DNA from: Streptococcus sp. SPS1
GTDB taxonomy: Bacteria > Bacillota > Bacilli > Lactobacillales > Streptococcaceae
NCBI RefSeq assembly: GCF_030439915.1
Contig: NZ_JAQFJG010000013.1
Span: 1-52,912, forward strand
Length of the DNA stretch: 52,912 bases
Direction of reading: 5' to 3'
The notes under the pieces are model-generated. The model made no database searches and had not been told where the DNA came from. It saw nothing but the letters and a program-made list of their open reading frames with translations. How positions within the stretch are numbered: the stretch's first letter is position 1; each line of letters begins with the position of its first letter. The position numbers and the translations under genes were made by a program. Below, piece by piece: positions 1 through 9,147 of this stretch.

Positions 1-78
1 GGAAAAGCCCTATTAGACACCACGGATTTGTATTGTTCATCTTCATTATAAGCTAAACTTCTTTTTCTGTCATGAGTT

Positions 79-107
79 AGCAGGCTCTGCCTGCTTAGAG
101 TTTTTTT
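79..107 (+). terminator. Possible hairpin terminator
   Basis: A 7-bp GC-rich stem (AGCAGGC/GCCTGCT, loop TCT) is followed after five bases by seven T residues on the plus strand. The gene it would serve lies left of the window. The 94 bases before the truncated nuclease gene hold nothing else I can assign. Confidence 0.4.
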
Positions 108-634
108 AGTTCTAAGAACGCCATCTTAACTAGATGGTTTTCTTGTCCATTGTTTGTGATAGTTAAGACCTCACCTGTAATATCCTCTCGCATGCTAAAG
201 CTATGAAAGGCTAAATCATCTTGGAAATAATTACTATCGACAATTGCGATAGCGTATACTGGTGCGATGTGTTTATAGCTCTGGTGGGTATCACCTTCTC
301 GCTGGCGAACTTTTTCAAGATTTTGATTGACCTGACTGCAAAGGTAAGCCCACAGGCGATTGATTAAAAAATTCTGATGATGAACTTGAATCTCAATGAT
401 AACTTGAGTCCCATTGTCTAGTTCAGCTAAAACGTCTATGCTGGTATAGAAATCTTGTGCTGAATAAGGTAGGGAAGGCAAGACGTGAATATTGCTTCCC
501 TCCAAAATAGTCACATTTTTAGCTGGCAAGTCCAGCATATCGCGAATAAATTGACAAGTGATTTCTGGATTGCTGAAAATTTTCTTAGCTACCAAGTCAT
601 TAGTTGGGCTGATGCCCGGATGTCTTAGAATCAT
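95..634 (-). pseudogene. Truncated Rpn family PD-(D/E)XK nuclease (transposase-like)
   Basis: A 179-residue N-terminal part of a recombination-promoting nuclease (Rpn) family protein. It matches the full copy at 8152-9042 almost residue for residue, then stops right after MAFLEL, losing the C-terminal third. The nuclease core is retained, with IDVLAELDNG followed by EIQV, a degenerate PD-(D/E)XK site. I chose the ATG at 634 because a strong AAAAGGAGG lies just upstream; an upstream in-frame start lacks a ribosome site. It is one arm of an inverted repeat that also covers its promoter region to about position 716. Rpn proteins are linked to RecA-independent transfer of DNA segments. Loss of the C-terminus suggests a non-functional copy. 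Confidence 0.85.
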
Positions 635-876
635 CCTTTTCCTCCTTTTATTATACCACAGTTTTAAATCTAAGTTTACTAGATTCACTGCTACTATCTA
701 TTTATTCGGAAAAGTAAACAAAAATCAAAAAGAAAAGTATAAATCTTATCTAGTACAGCTCAAAATATTGATTTGAGACCGATGATAAGACTGGAATGCC
801 AATTAATGAATTTATAGTAAATAGCTGACAGCTTGTATAATTGCTTAGTTTAAAATAAGCATGTTATAATAAAGCT

Positions 877-1308
877 ATTGCATATAGTAGAGAGTTTAAA
901 CAAAGAACACTAGATTACATCAAACAGGGGCATAGACATGTCGAAGCAGCCAAAGTTTTTGATGTTGGAGTTAGAACTCTCTTCACGTGGGAAAAGAAAT
1001 TACATGAACAAGGACACTTAGAGCGGAAGTAGATAGAGAGTTTATAGTTCCTAAGATCTATAAGGAAAGTATGACGAGCGACTTTTTTGTAGAGTGTTTC
1101 AAAATGCAACTCCTACCTGCTTGGAAGACACCTCATATTATTGTCATGGACAATGATATATGCATAAATCAAGTACCTTAAAGATTCCGATCGAACTTTG
1201 GAAGATGTCATGAATCAACTTCAAGATGTCATACAAGGACTGGAGAAGGAGGTGATAAAGTCCATCGTTAATCGGAGATGGACTAGAATGCTTTTTGAAA
1301 GCAGATGA
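877..1308 (+). pseudogene. IS630-like transposase remnants
   Basis: Three broken pieces in succession. Piece one (877-1032) reads AYSREFKQRTLDYIKQG..., the N-terminal helix-turn-helix of a pneumococcal-type IS630 transposase, with ATT where the ATG should be and a stop after 51 codons. Piece two (1041-1182) reads ...LLPAWKTPHIIVMDND, matching the strand that carries the second catalytic Asp of the DDE domain. Piece three (about 1173-1308) ends ...NRRWTRMLFESR and is a transposase-like C-terminus whose family I cannot name. A likely element promoter with TATAAT lies at 865-870. Not functional. Confidence 0.7.
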
Positions 1309-1328
1309 GTATTAAAAAGCAGAAAAAC

Positions 1329-1370
1329 GCATAGTATCAGGTGTTGAAAAACTTGATATTATGCGTTTTT
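1329..1370 (+). repeat. Hairpin plus T-run flanking IS200 copy 1
   Basis: An imperfect 13-bp stem (GCATAGTATCAGG / CTTGATATTATGC) is followed by a T-run. A near-identical hairpin, in opposite orientation, borders the second IS200 copy at 51533-51576. In both places the IS200 left end begins right after the T-run. Confidence 0.7.
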
Positions 1371-1372
1371 TT

Positions 1373-2180
1373 GATTATGTGACTATTAGTCCGTCTCGCT
1401 CCGTTAGGTGCGAGACAAAAAAACCACCCGCTATGCGGGTGCGCGTCGAAGGTTATACCCAAAAAACTCCAAACGCGATACAATAAAGGTATTCAAACCA
1501 ATTGTAAAGCGAAAGGAGAAAAATATGGCACAAAAAGCTCATAGTTTATCGCACACAAAGTGGCACTGTTCTATCACATTGTGTTCACCCCTAATTATAG
1601 ACGAAAAGTCATCTATAATCAATATCGAAGTAGTTTAGGCGAAATATTTCATCGCTTGTGTAGTTATAAAGGAGTTGAAATTATCGAGGGTCACTTAATG
1701 CCAGGCCATGTACACATATTAGTAAGTATTCCACCAAAGATAAGTGTCTCGAGTTTCATGGGTTATTTAAAAGGCAAAAGTGCACTCATGATGTTTGACA
1801 AACACGCCAACCTCAAGTACAAGTTTGGGAATCGGCATTTCTGGGCAGAAGATTATTATGTAAGTATAGTAGGGCTTAATGAAGCCACAATTAAGAAATA
1901 TATCCAAGATTAAAGAAATTATCCAGTGGATGATTTCTTCATGAGTATGAAAATTTGAGAACGAGTAAAGCATGATATAGCACTAGATAAATTGAGTGTG
2001 AAAGATATGAGGATCCCTTTAGGGATAGTGGCAAGTAATACTAAAGCCTCTTTAAGAGGAAAGTGACGAGTCAAGAGCAATGAGGCTTGAACAAAGTGAA
2101 AGCCAGCGTCTTTAGGCGCTGGCTGGTAATTTTGGCTTATAGCCCTGGGACAAACCACCCGTTTGACGGGTGGTCATGAT
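1373..2180 (+). mobile_element. IS200 family element, copy 1 (decayed)
   Basis: About 0.8 kb shared, in inverted orientation, with 50717-51525. Left-end structures are a GTCTCGC/GCGAGAC hairpin (about 1392-1416) and an ACCACCCGC/GCGGGT hairpin (1423-1443). The right-end hairpin ACCACCC...GGGTGGT is at 2155-2175. Subterminal hairpins with no terminal inverted repeats are the usual layout of IS200/IS605 elements. The region 1914-2154 after the transposase stop is not coding now: it holds the former C-terminal codons plus small stem-loops (an AGCCAGCG/CGCTGGCT stem near 2100-2124). Confidence 0.85.
1525..1913 (+). pseudogene. tnpA: IS200 TnpA transposase, frameshifted
   Basis: Y1/HUH transposase starting at an ATG preceded by AAAGGAG. 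Compared with the copy at 50987-51376, one base is missing at about 1569 (CACTGTTCTATC against CACTGTAAGTATC), which throws the frame after 15 codons; the rest is readable in another frame from 1560. The HUH motif is damaged upstream of the two His residues (PGHVH instead of PDHVH). The frame ends at YIQD because of an insertion of about 55 bp that both copies share; the former C-terminal codons (DPFRDSGK) can still be read near 2010-2040. Not functional. Confidence 0.85.
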
Positions 2181-2232
2181 TGTGGAAAGATCTACTTCAA
2201 TTTCTCCTAAAATTGAGTTTTTTCCCAGCCTC
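2181..2232. repeat. 52-bp tail repeat next to IS200 copy 1
   Basis: TGTGGAAAGATCTACTTCAA...CCCAGCCTC recurs at 51579-51630 and, more diverged, at 9201-9238. In all three places it lies downstream of a hairpin (here separated from it by the IS200 insertion). Confidence 0.65.
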
Positions 2233-2259
2233 CTCATTTATCCTATATTACAAAATCTA

Positions 2260-3830
2260 TTATTTCTCATCTTCTTCCTTCTTCTTGAAGAATCCTAATC
2301 CTAGACCAGCTAACAAGGTCATGATACCAGCGCTAGCCAAGGTAGCATTAGCTTCTGTACCTGTGTTTGGCAACTCCTCTCTTCTATTTGTCTCAGAAGT
2401 TGGAACTTCTGGTTTTGGACTCACTGGAGTTTCAGGTTCAGGAGTTGGTTCTGGTTGGTTCGGTAGTTCTGGGCTTGGTGTCGGAGCACTTGGATGCTCT
2501 GGATTTGGTTGTGGTCTTGGCTCCTCAGGTCTATCTGGAATTGGTTCGTTAGGAAGAACTGGCGGTATCTTTTCAAATCTATGAATCGTAATACCATCCT
2601 TCGTTACAGTTGTAATATATCTGTATCCAGGAATATTTCCAGCTTCATGAGTACCTGGTTGGTCTGGTTTAAGTCGAGTACCATCTTTATCAAACCAGAC
2701 TGTAATTTTATATTCTTGTTCTGGCTTGTCTACAGATGGAGAACCTGCAAAGAAAATATGTGTGACTTTTTTTCCTTCCAAACGACTTTCCAACCAAACA
2801 TGATTTGCAATTCGACCTTTTTCATGTAAACCATTTTCAGTTGGTCTTAATACTTTTCCATTTACGTCAATCCATTCTGTCGTTCCTTCAAATTTAGGTA
2901 AATCAAGGATATTCGTCATAACACTAACAATCTTACTTTGTTTGTATTTATGTTTTGTTTGCGTATCTACCCATGTCTTCGGTTGAACTTGCTTACTTGG
3001 AATGTAGACACGACCATTTGTCGGATTGATAGTAACTCCATCTGGAGATTTTTCAATTTTCCACGTACCATCTTTATCTTTCTTCGTAACGATAGTTTCT
3101 TTTTCAGTACTGTTTCGTTTTGTAAATGTAATAGATAAAGTATCGGCATCTTTATTTGGCACGTCAACTTCTACAGTATTACCGCTTGGACGTTCGACAA
3201 TTCTCGGTGTCGGTGGAATAACATAGATTTGACGTAACTTCACGACAAAGACTTGAGACGGATCTTTTCCTTCTTCATCTTTTACGTTATCAAATGTTGC
3301 TCCATCTTTCAGAGGATTGTCTACTAACTCGTAGTCACCATTATTAACTGGGTCACCTGTTAGTTTCTTCAATGTATCATTAAAGTTTTCTGTTGGGATT
3401 CCCTCTCCAGTTTTACCTGTCAGCGACATCCTTGAAGCAACAAGCTCCGTTTCTTTTCCGTCTTCGCCTATGACAACAAATTTGACAATAGCTCTTTGTC
3501 CATCTGGTGTATACTTGATTGGTGTATCCATCTTAGGATCATTTGGCGTTTCTGGAACTGGTGGCACCTTATATCCTTTTTCTGGATGTTTTGGATCCAC
3601 TGGTTCTAACGGATTCCCTCCAATTTTTGGTGTGTAACCTGGAACGTATGGAATCACTGGTGGTGTTGGTTTATTAGGATCCGATGGAGTTCCTGGTGTC
3701 TCATTACCACCTGGTGTTTCTGGATATTCCGGATTCTTAGGTTTAGTAGGGTCGTCTGGATCGTTTGGATATGGAATTGGAGTTATATCCGTTCCTGTTG
3801 GTGGTTTTACTCCATCTGGAACTTTCGGTA
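2260..3830 (-). pseudogene. Adhesin 3' piece with LPXTG anchor
   Basis: Open frame running from the second lesion to the stop at 2260; the first Met in it is at 3657. It holds a PxxP-type linker, two domains ending in DPSQVFVVKLRQIYVIP and related repeats, a Pro/Glu-rich wall stretch (PEPTPEPETPVSPKPEVP) and LPNTG at about 34 residues from the end. A ribosome site for independent translation is not evident. Confidence 0.75.
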
Positions 3831-4721
3831 CCCTGATCCGATTTTTCTATATACAATTTTTTCCACAATATCCGCACTGTCAGCTGTTACTTCACTTGAT
3901 TCTACTTTAGCTTTATCAGCTATATATCCTGTTAAAACTGGAGTTTTTACTTCTTCGAAAGTTTGTTTTTCACTCCATGGTCCATTTGTTGTTAATCCTG
4001 TAACTAGGTTAATTGTTAAGTTGCGTGTAAACTCAACTGTTTTCGTATTTGTTGGCTGTACATTTTCAACTTCTACTTCTTTTCCGGTTGAATCGTCAAT
4101 TTTAACGTATTTAATTGTACGTGTTACTTTTTTAGTTTCCGTATCAGTTGTTATACGTTCCTTAACTACTACATTATACACCTGACTTGGCTCTTGTCCA
4201 TCAGCATCGGTCTGAGAATCAATTTTTTTACTTTTTGTTTCAAATTCATTCGTTACAATATCATATCCACGTCTTTTCAGTTCTGTAATTGTAGAATTAA
4301 CTGAATCAGATGAAAATTCTTTTCCTACTTCACCTTCTAGAGTAATATCATCATAACCTTTTAATGCTTCAGTTTTAGTCTCCGTCACTTGTTTCTTAAA
4401 GCGTACGACACCTTTACCTGTTGTTGGTGCTACTGGCTTTTCTATTTCTTCATATACAAAAGTAACAACTTTATCATCTACCGAATCAATTTCGCCTTTA
4501 ACAGGTGCTGATCCTGTTAAAAGTCCACCATTTTCTTCAACTAATTTATAGTAGTGGTCATTCGTTCCTTCAATTGTCGCATGTTTACTTGATGTTACAT
4601 CATATTCACTTGTTAATAAGACATCTTTTGCGGCAATATAAGTATTATCGCTATCTTTTTTACCGAAATTACTATCATCCTTAATGTTCAAGGCATTTCC
4701 CTGTTTATCTACATACTTCAC
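3807..4721 (-). pseudogene. Adhesin middle piece (MucBP-like repeats)
   Basis: Frame continuing after the A8 lesion, 304 residues from a GTG that is only a nominal start. It holds a MucBP-like domain (VKYVDKQGN... to VTFVYEEIEKP) and a TRTIKYVKIDDSTGKEV repeat with the partner motif WSEKQTFEEVKTP, resembling the repeat near residue 100 of the N-terminal piece. It ends where the G3 lesion shifts the frame. Confidence 0.7.
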
Positions 4722-4773
4722 CTTGACATTGGCTGATAATAAACTACGTAGCTCAGAAGTTTTTTTCTTTTTC

Positions 4774-7560
4774 TCAATTTTTTCTTTTATTTTTTTTCTC
4801 TTCTTCTTCAGTAATCTTACCTTTTTCTTTTAGTTTAGTAATAATTCGTTTTGTGACTTCTTTAGACGGTGCTACTGTATCTTGAATAACTGAGAAGTCG
4901 GCTAGGATAGGTAAGTTATATTGAAGTCTTGGACTTTGCTTATTAACACCAACACGTTTTTCGTTTTCAGCAAACACCTGTATCTTGTAGGCTACAACAT
5001 CTTTGTCCAATGGAATATCTCCCGTTGAGAAATAACCCCCTTTACCTAGTTTATTCTCATCTCCACCAATTTCCTCAGTAATTTTTTTGGATAATTCAGC
5101 ATCAGGTAGTACGTTTGAACGCTTAACTTTGTATTTTTCGACAAAGTAGGCAGTGAATTTTGAAAGACCGTCTTCTGCCTTCGCAGCAAGTTCATTCGTC
5201 TTTATTCTATTGTACTTATCTGCTGCTAGTTCACTTGCACTAGGTTGTTCAGTCGCTTCCATTTTTGAGCCAAGGATTTTCGCTTCTTTACTACCGTTTC
5301 TTGCTTCTACGTAAGTGTATGAGTTTGTGGATCCAATGGCTGATTTTAAGGCTGAGATTTCTTTCTTAAGTTTAGTTTTATCATCCTCTTTCGTAGTAGT
5401 CTCTAAAAGAGCTACTTTTGCCTCTAGTCTCTTTTTTAACTCCGCACGATGAGTCTTCACTTTTTCTGGATCTGTTTGAAGTTCTAATTGATCTGTATCT
5501 GCATGATAGATAATTTTTTTCGCAGTCGGCAATACAAAATCTAATATTTTATAAACACGATCTGAGTCTTTAGCTTTTACTGTTCCGTCTAAATTTGTTT
5601 CAGTGCTAACCAACCATATTGGGGAGTTTTTTCGCACCTCTGTATCCAATTTTTTGTTAAGACTATTATTAAGCTTATTGGCTACAGTTGCATATGGAAC
5701 TGTAAAAATACTTCCCTCTTTAAATTTATAAGTTGGTTTTCCATTTTTTTCTACTTCATGCAATTCATCCTTATCTATAGGTAACTCAAATGTAACGTCT
5801 CCCTTTTTGGCAAGTTCTTGTTTAACTTCCTCTTTTAAAGCGTCTAGTTTGTCTTTATCTATTTTTTTGTCGTTCGGATATTTTTCTTTATATTTAGGAT
5901 TTGCAAGAGCATTGACTTTTTTAATGTATTCATCTTTTAATAATTTTTTAATTACTTGATTAAACACACTTAAATCTACACCTTGACTGTAACGTTCTTC
6001 GTTCTCTACTATACCGTCAATTCGGTTGATCGTGTGGTCATAGACAGTTTCTTCAGAATTATCCTTTTTAATAGCTTTAACAACGATACGATAAGTCCCT
6101 TTTGACCCTTCATAGTCTGAGATATACCCAGTTACAAAGTCGATTTTCAAACGACTTCCATATTCTGTCGAAAAGGCTTTAAAAGTTTTTTCCATTCCAT
6201 TGAACCCTTCGATATTTGGTGAATGTTGAAGCTTATCATCTTTTTCTTTCACAGGTAATTTATTAAGTTCATCTTTTTCAAACTTGTTATTTGCTGTCTT
6301 TATATCAAACTCAGATTTATCTTGTGCTTCATCTTCTTTATTGGCGATAGTACGTCCTTTGGCAAGCATTAACATATATTTGAAGCGACGGTCTAATGCT
6401 TGCTCGTGAAGAAAGATTTGGTCAAGGGCATTAGAACCAAGCATTCCACCTTCTTGGCGTTCACCATTTTTGTTATACCAACCAGTGAAATAGCCTTGTT
6501 CATTTTTCATCCCAATAGCGAACTTACCAGTTTCACCATCTTTTTTCATAATAGCTGTCCATCCACCAAAGCTACTGATTTCTCTAATTTCACCTGGTTG
6601 AAGTTTTTTACCATTTGGATTATCAGTGACGTTCCCATTTTCGTCAAATCGAAGATTGTCCCCAAGCGTATCCATATTTCTTAAATAAGAACGCTCGTTA
6701 TTTTGAAAATCATCCGGCATATTTTGGATAATTTTCCACATTTCTTCAACTGTAGCATCATCTCCAGGTTTCTTAAATGTTAAATGAGCATTAGGATCGT
6801 CTGCGCCTTCCTCACCTTTTTTAGGCACGTTTACACCCGGATGATTTTCTTGTACTGTCTCACCCTTACGTTTTGGGTCAACGACTGTTTCCTTTTTATT
6901 TACTGTGGTTCCGGTAGAGGTTTCATCTGTTCCTCCATCTGTATTATCCCCTACCTCTCTTCTCACACGACGACTTCTAGTAGTTGTCGTTTCTGAAGTT
7001 GATGAAGAATTACTTGATGCAGATTCCTTTTTAGAATAATACACCAGCACTGTTTCATCTTTAGTTGACGATGTTACTTCTTTTGCTTCTACAGTATTGT
7101 TTCCAGACACATCATATCCATCAACTGGCGGAGCAGTTTTCGCTTCCCATTTTTCTGTTGACCACTCTTCTGTACCTTTTTTACGTGTTAAGGTAACTGT
7201 TTGAATGACTGGTGTTGCTACTTCTTTACTTTCATCAGAAGCATCTACATATTTAATGGTACGTGTAACGGTTTTTGTTTCTGTTTCTTCCTTAACAGAA
7301 TGAGCCACTCCAGCTAGAAGGGTAGCTGGATTTGGGGCAGGTTCCGCCTGATAGTTAGACCCAGGCAAACTATTAGGGTTATTGGTATTAGATTCTGGGG
7401 ACGGACTAGAGTGGCTTGTTCCTCCCTCAGTAGTAGCATTCGTCTCCGCATGTACTACACCTGCACCCATAGCAAAGTAAAAAGCGCCAATAACGACACT
7501 AGCTGCACCGACGCTTACTTTTCGAATACTGTATTTTAATTGTTTTTCTGTATGATTCAT
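4774..7560 (-). CDS. Adhesin N-terminal piece with YSIRK signal peptide
   Basis: The only piece with its own start: ATG at 7560 with GGAG upstream. Residues 1-39 are a signal peptide with the YSIRK motif that directs secretion to the division septum in Gram-positive cocci. A TRTIKYVDASDE MucBP-like repeat follows near residues 97-175, then a Ser/Thr-rich stretch, then a Lys/Glu-rich central region (about 250-900) that I do not recognise. The frame ends at a TGA just after the A8 tract, giving 928 residues. Without LPXTG the product would be released. Its promoter is TTGAAA (7660-7665), 17-bp spacer, TATAAT (7637-7642). Confidence 0.8.
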   Translation of the reverse strand: MNHTEKQLKYSIRKVSVGAASVVIGAFYFAMGAGVVHAETNATTEGGTSHSSPSPESNTNNPNSLPGSNYQAEPAPNPATLLAGVAHSVKEETETKTVTRTIKYVDASDESKEVATPVIQTVTLTRKKGTEEWSTEKWEAKTAPPVDGYDVSGNNTVEAKEVTSSTKDETVLVYYSKKESASSNSSSTSETTTTRSRRVRREVGDNTDGGTDETSTGTTVNKKETVVDPKRKGETVQENHPGVNVPKKGEEGADDPNAHLTFKKPGDDATVEEMWKIIQNMPDDFQNNERSYLRNMDTLGDNLRFDENGNVTDNPNGKKLQPGEIREISSFGGWTAIMKKDGETGKFAIGMKNEQGYFTGWYNKNGERQEGGMLGSNALDQIFLHEQALDRRFKYMLMLAKGRTIANKEDEAQDKSEFDIKTANNKFEKDELNKLPVKEKDDKLQHSPNIEGFNGMEKTFKAFSTEYGSRLKIDFVTGYISDYEGSKGTYRIVVKAIKKDNSEETVYDHTINRIDGIVENEERYSQGVDLSVFNQVIKKLLKDEYIKKVNALANPKYKEKYPNDKKIDKDKLDALKEEVKQELAKKGDVTFELPIDKDELHEVEKNGKPTYKFKEGSIFTVPYATVANKLNNSLNKKLDTEVRKNSPIWLVSTETNLDGTVKAKDSDRVYKILDFVLPTAKKIIYHADTDQLELQTDPEKVKTHRAELKKRLEAKVALLETTTKEDDKTKLKKEISALKSAIGSTNSYTYVEARNGSKEAKILGSKMEATEQPSASELAADKYNRIKTNELAAKAEDGLSKFTAYFVEKYKVKRSNVLPDAELSKKITEEIGGDENKLGKGGYFSTGDIPLDKDVVAYKIQVFAENEKRVGVNKQSPRLQYNLPILADFSVIQDTVAPSKEVTKRIITKLKEKGKITEEEEKKNKRKN

Positions 7561-7571
7561 TTTTACACTCC

Positions 7572-7665
7572 ATATATATATTGCGCTCTATTGCTTGCTA
7601 TATATATATATATTATTTAATAGACAAACTATACATATTATACACCAAATGACTGTAAATTTCAA
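7572..7665 (-). promoter_or_regulatory. Adhesin promoter and AT-repeat leader
   Basis: Minus-strand TTGAAA (7660-7665), 17-bp spacer and TATAAT (7637-7642) predict a start near 7630 and a leader of about 70 nt. The leader holds a 15-nt TA repeat (7599-7613) and a 10-nt AT repeat (7572-7581). They can pair into an all-A/U stem that ends right beside the GGAG ribosome site. Confidence 0.6.
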
Positions 7666-7683
7666 ATTTTACGAATGGTAGAT

Positions 7684-7975
7684 TAGGTGATAGAAGACTC
7701 TTTTTGCCAAAAGCAACGGGAGCTTCATCAGTAAGCCGACATCAAAGATGAAGCCTCATTAACCTTGCCTTGTCGTGTGCATCTTATGGACTTACTTCCT
7801 CCTATCAGCAAGCTCAGCGCCGTGCTTCAGGTAAACCCTACCGAGACTTGTCTATAACATCAAAGAGCGCTTTTATATTGATAATCTACCTAAAAAATAT
7901 ATCAATCCCTCCGTATCCAAGAGTCAGTGACAGAAAGGACTGTATTATACGGAAAGAGAGGATTTTTTGACTTCA
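7684..7975 (+). other. Unassigned remnant between adhesin and nuclease genes
   Basis: Gene-free stretch more GC-rich than the flanking AT-rich DNA. One frame reads TLPRLVYNIKERFYIDNLPK and on to a stop near 7927, which has the look of decayed coding sequence. No start codon with a ribosome site and no family I recognise. From 7976 to 8068 nothing is recognisable. Confidence 0.3.
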
Positions 7976-8068
7976 AACACCTATAAACTTTAAGCACGAT
8001 GGCGATGGAGAAGAAAGAAACCCAACTGATTTACAAGCAAACAGCCTTACTATTTTTAAACTTTCTCC

Positions 8069-8690
8069 TCTCTTTTCCGAATAAATAGATAGTAGCAGTG
8101 AATCTAGTAAACCTAGATTTAAAAATGTGCTATAATGAAAGGAGAAGAAATATGACTGTACGTCATCCGGGCATCAGCCCAACTAATGACTTGGTTGCTA
8201 AGAAAATCTTTAGTAATCCAGAAATCACTTGTCAATTTATTCGCGATATGCTGGATTTACCAGCAAAAAATGTGACCATTTTGGAGGGAAGCAATATTCA
8301 TATCTTGCCTCCCATGCCCTACTCGGATCAGGATTTCTATACCAGTATTGATGTCTTGGCGGAGTTGGATAATGGAACGCAAGTAATTATTGAAATCCAA
8401 GTTCATCATCAGAATTTTTTCATCAATCGTTTGTGGGCTTATCTATGTAGTCAAGTCAATCAAAACCTAGAAAAAATTCGCCAGCGAGAAGGTGATACCC
8501 ACCAGAGTTACAAACATATTGCACCCGTTTATGCTATTGCTATCGTAGATAGCAATTATTTCCAAGATGACTTGGCTTTCCATAGCTTTAGTATGCGCGA
8601 GGACACGACAGGTGAAGTCTTAACTATCACAAACAATGGTCAAGAAAACCATCTGGTCAAGATGGCGTTCTTGGAATTAAGAAAATACAG
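8069..8690 (+). repeat. Right arm of 0.6-kb inverted repeat
   Basis: Matches, in inverted orientation, about 95-716. It covers the shared promoter region (CCGAATAAATAGATAGTAGC) and the first two thirds of the nuclease gene. The arms bracket the IS630 remnant, IS200 copy 1 and the adhesin. Confidence 0.8.
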
Positions 8691-9042
8691 AGAAACCAGC
8701 AAAGATAGCATTCGCAAGCCATGGTTGGAGTTTTTCGGGAACAAACCCTTTACCCAAGAACCCGAGCGAGCCATCAGCCAGGCAGACCAACTGCTAGACT
8801 ACAAGAGCTGGTCCGAGGAGGACAGGAAGATGTTTAGTCAACTACGTATGCGAGAAGAACAGGCATTGTTAGCGCATGACTATGCCTTGGAACAAGCGGA
8901 GGAGCGTGGTCGTGCTGAAGGTGGTTTCGCGATGTTAGCAAATCTAGTCCGCCAACATGTATTAAGCACTGAGTTTGCCAGTCAGCAATTAGGTATGTCA
9001 GTATCTGAGTTTGAAGCCTTGCTGGAAGATTATCACCAATAA
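8152..9042 (+). CDS. Rpn family PD-(D/E)XK nuclease (transposase-like)
   Basis: A 296-residue Rpn family protein (recombination-promoting nuclease, often annotated as PD-(D/E)XK nuclease family transposase). The start is the ATG at 8152 with AAAGGAGAAG just upstream; the in-frame GTG at 8098 has none. The nuclease fold covers roughly residues 1-200, with the pattern SIDVLAELDNG then EIQVHHQNF supplying the acidic and Gln active-site positions. The C-terminal part is a charged helix (EQAEERGRAEGG) and a short tail domain (SEFEALLEDYHQ), as is usual in the family. Known members are nucleases that promote RecA-independent recombination and spread in many copies. It is the intact partner of the inverted, truncated copy at 95-634. 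Confidence 0.88.
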   Translation: MTVRHPGISPTNDLVAKKIFSNPEITCQFIRDMLDLPAKNVTILEGSNIHILPPMPYSDQDFYTSIDVLAELDNGTQVIIEIQVHHQNFFINRLWAYLCSQVNQNLEKIRQREGDTHQSYKHIAPVYAIAIVDSNYFQDDLAFHSFSMREDTTGEVLTITNNGQENHLVKMAFLELRKYRETSKDSIRKPWLEFFGNKPFTQEPERAISQADQLLDYKSWSEEDRKMFSQLRMREEQALLAHDYALEQAEERGRAEGGFAMLANLVRQHVLSTEFASQQLGMSVSEFEALLEDYHQ

Positions 9043-9043
9043 C

Positions 9044-9088
9044 AGTCAAGAAAACCATCTAATCAAGATGGCATTCTTAGAACTAAAC
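9044..9088 (+). repeat. Third fragment of the nuclease gene
   Basis: AGTCAAGAAAACCATCT...AGAACTAAA repeats 8638-8682 inside the intact gene, directly after its stop codon. It is closest to the 3' end of the truncated copy at 95-634, and shows a past exchange between copies. The following bases (9089-9147 and about 9266-9298) hold scraps resembling the BOX-like repeat at 31873 (CTCAAAACACTGTTTTGAG; TTTGAAGAGATTTTCGAA). Confidence 0.7.
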
Positions 9089-9147
9089 GTCTAGTCACAG
9101 ATTACTCAAAACACTGTTTTGAGGTTGTGTATAAAGATGCTGGGTAA

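Larger units (their letters stand above)
2260..7560 (-). pseudogene. YSIRK/LPXTG cell-wall-anchored surface protein, two frameshifts
   Basis: Reading through two single-base lesions gives one protein of about 1,766 residues. It opens with a YSIRK-G/S-type signal peptide and closes with LPNTG, a hydrophobic helix and KKKEEDEK, so it would be exported and sortase-anchored. Between them lie several mucin-binding-like (MucBP-like) repeats with the TRTIKYV signature, a large unassigned central region, and a Pro-rich wall-spanning stretch. The lesions are an A8 tract (4790-4797; seven A restore the frame) and a G3 run at 3831-3833 (four G restore it). They are +1 and -1, so the first and last pieces share a frame. 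As given, the secreted product would be the first 928 residues without an anchor. Probable adhesin; ligand unknown. Confidence 0.85.

Noticed and set aside
2180..2584. Plus-strand frame with repeated Gly/Ser/Val (GVGSGWFGSSGLGVG)
   Set aside because: It is the complement of the Pro/Glu-rich wall-spanning stretch of the adhesin, whose repeats create a long antisense frame.
7599..7613. TA repeat as a short CRISPR-like or satellite array
   Set aside because: Only a dinucleotide run in a leader; no spacers or repeat units.
8098..8151. N-terminal extension of the nuclease (MNLVNLDLK...)
   Set aside because: It covers the promoter region with TATAAT, and the strong ribosome site is just before 8152.
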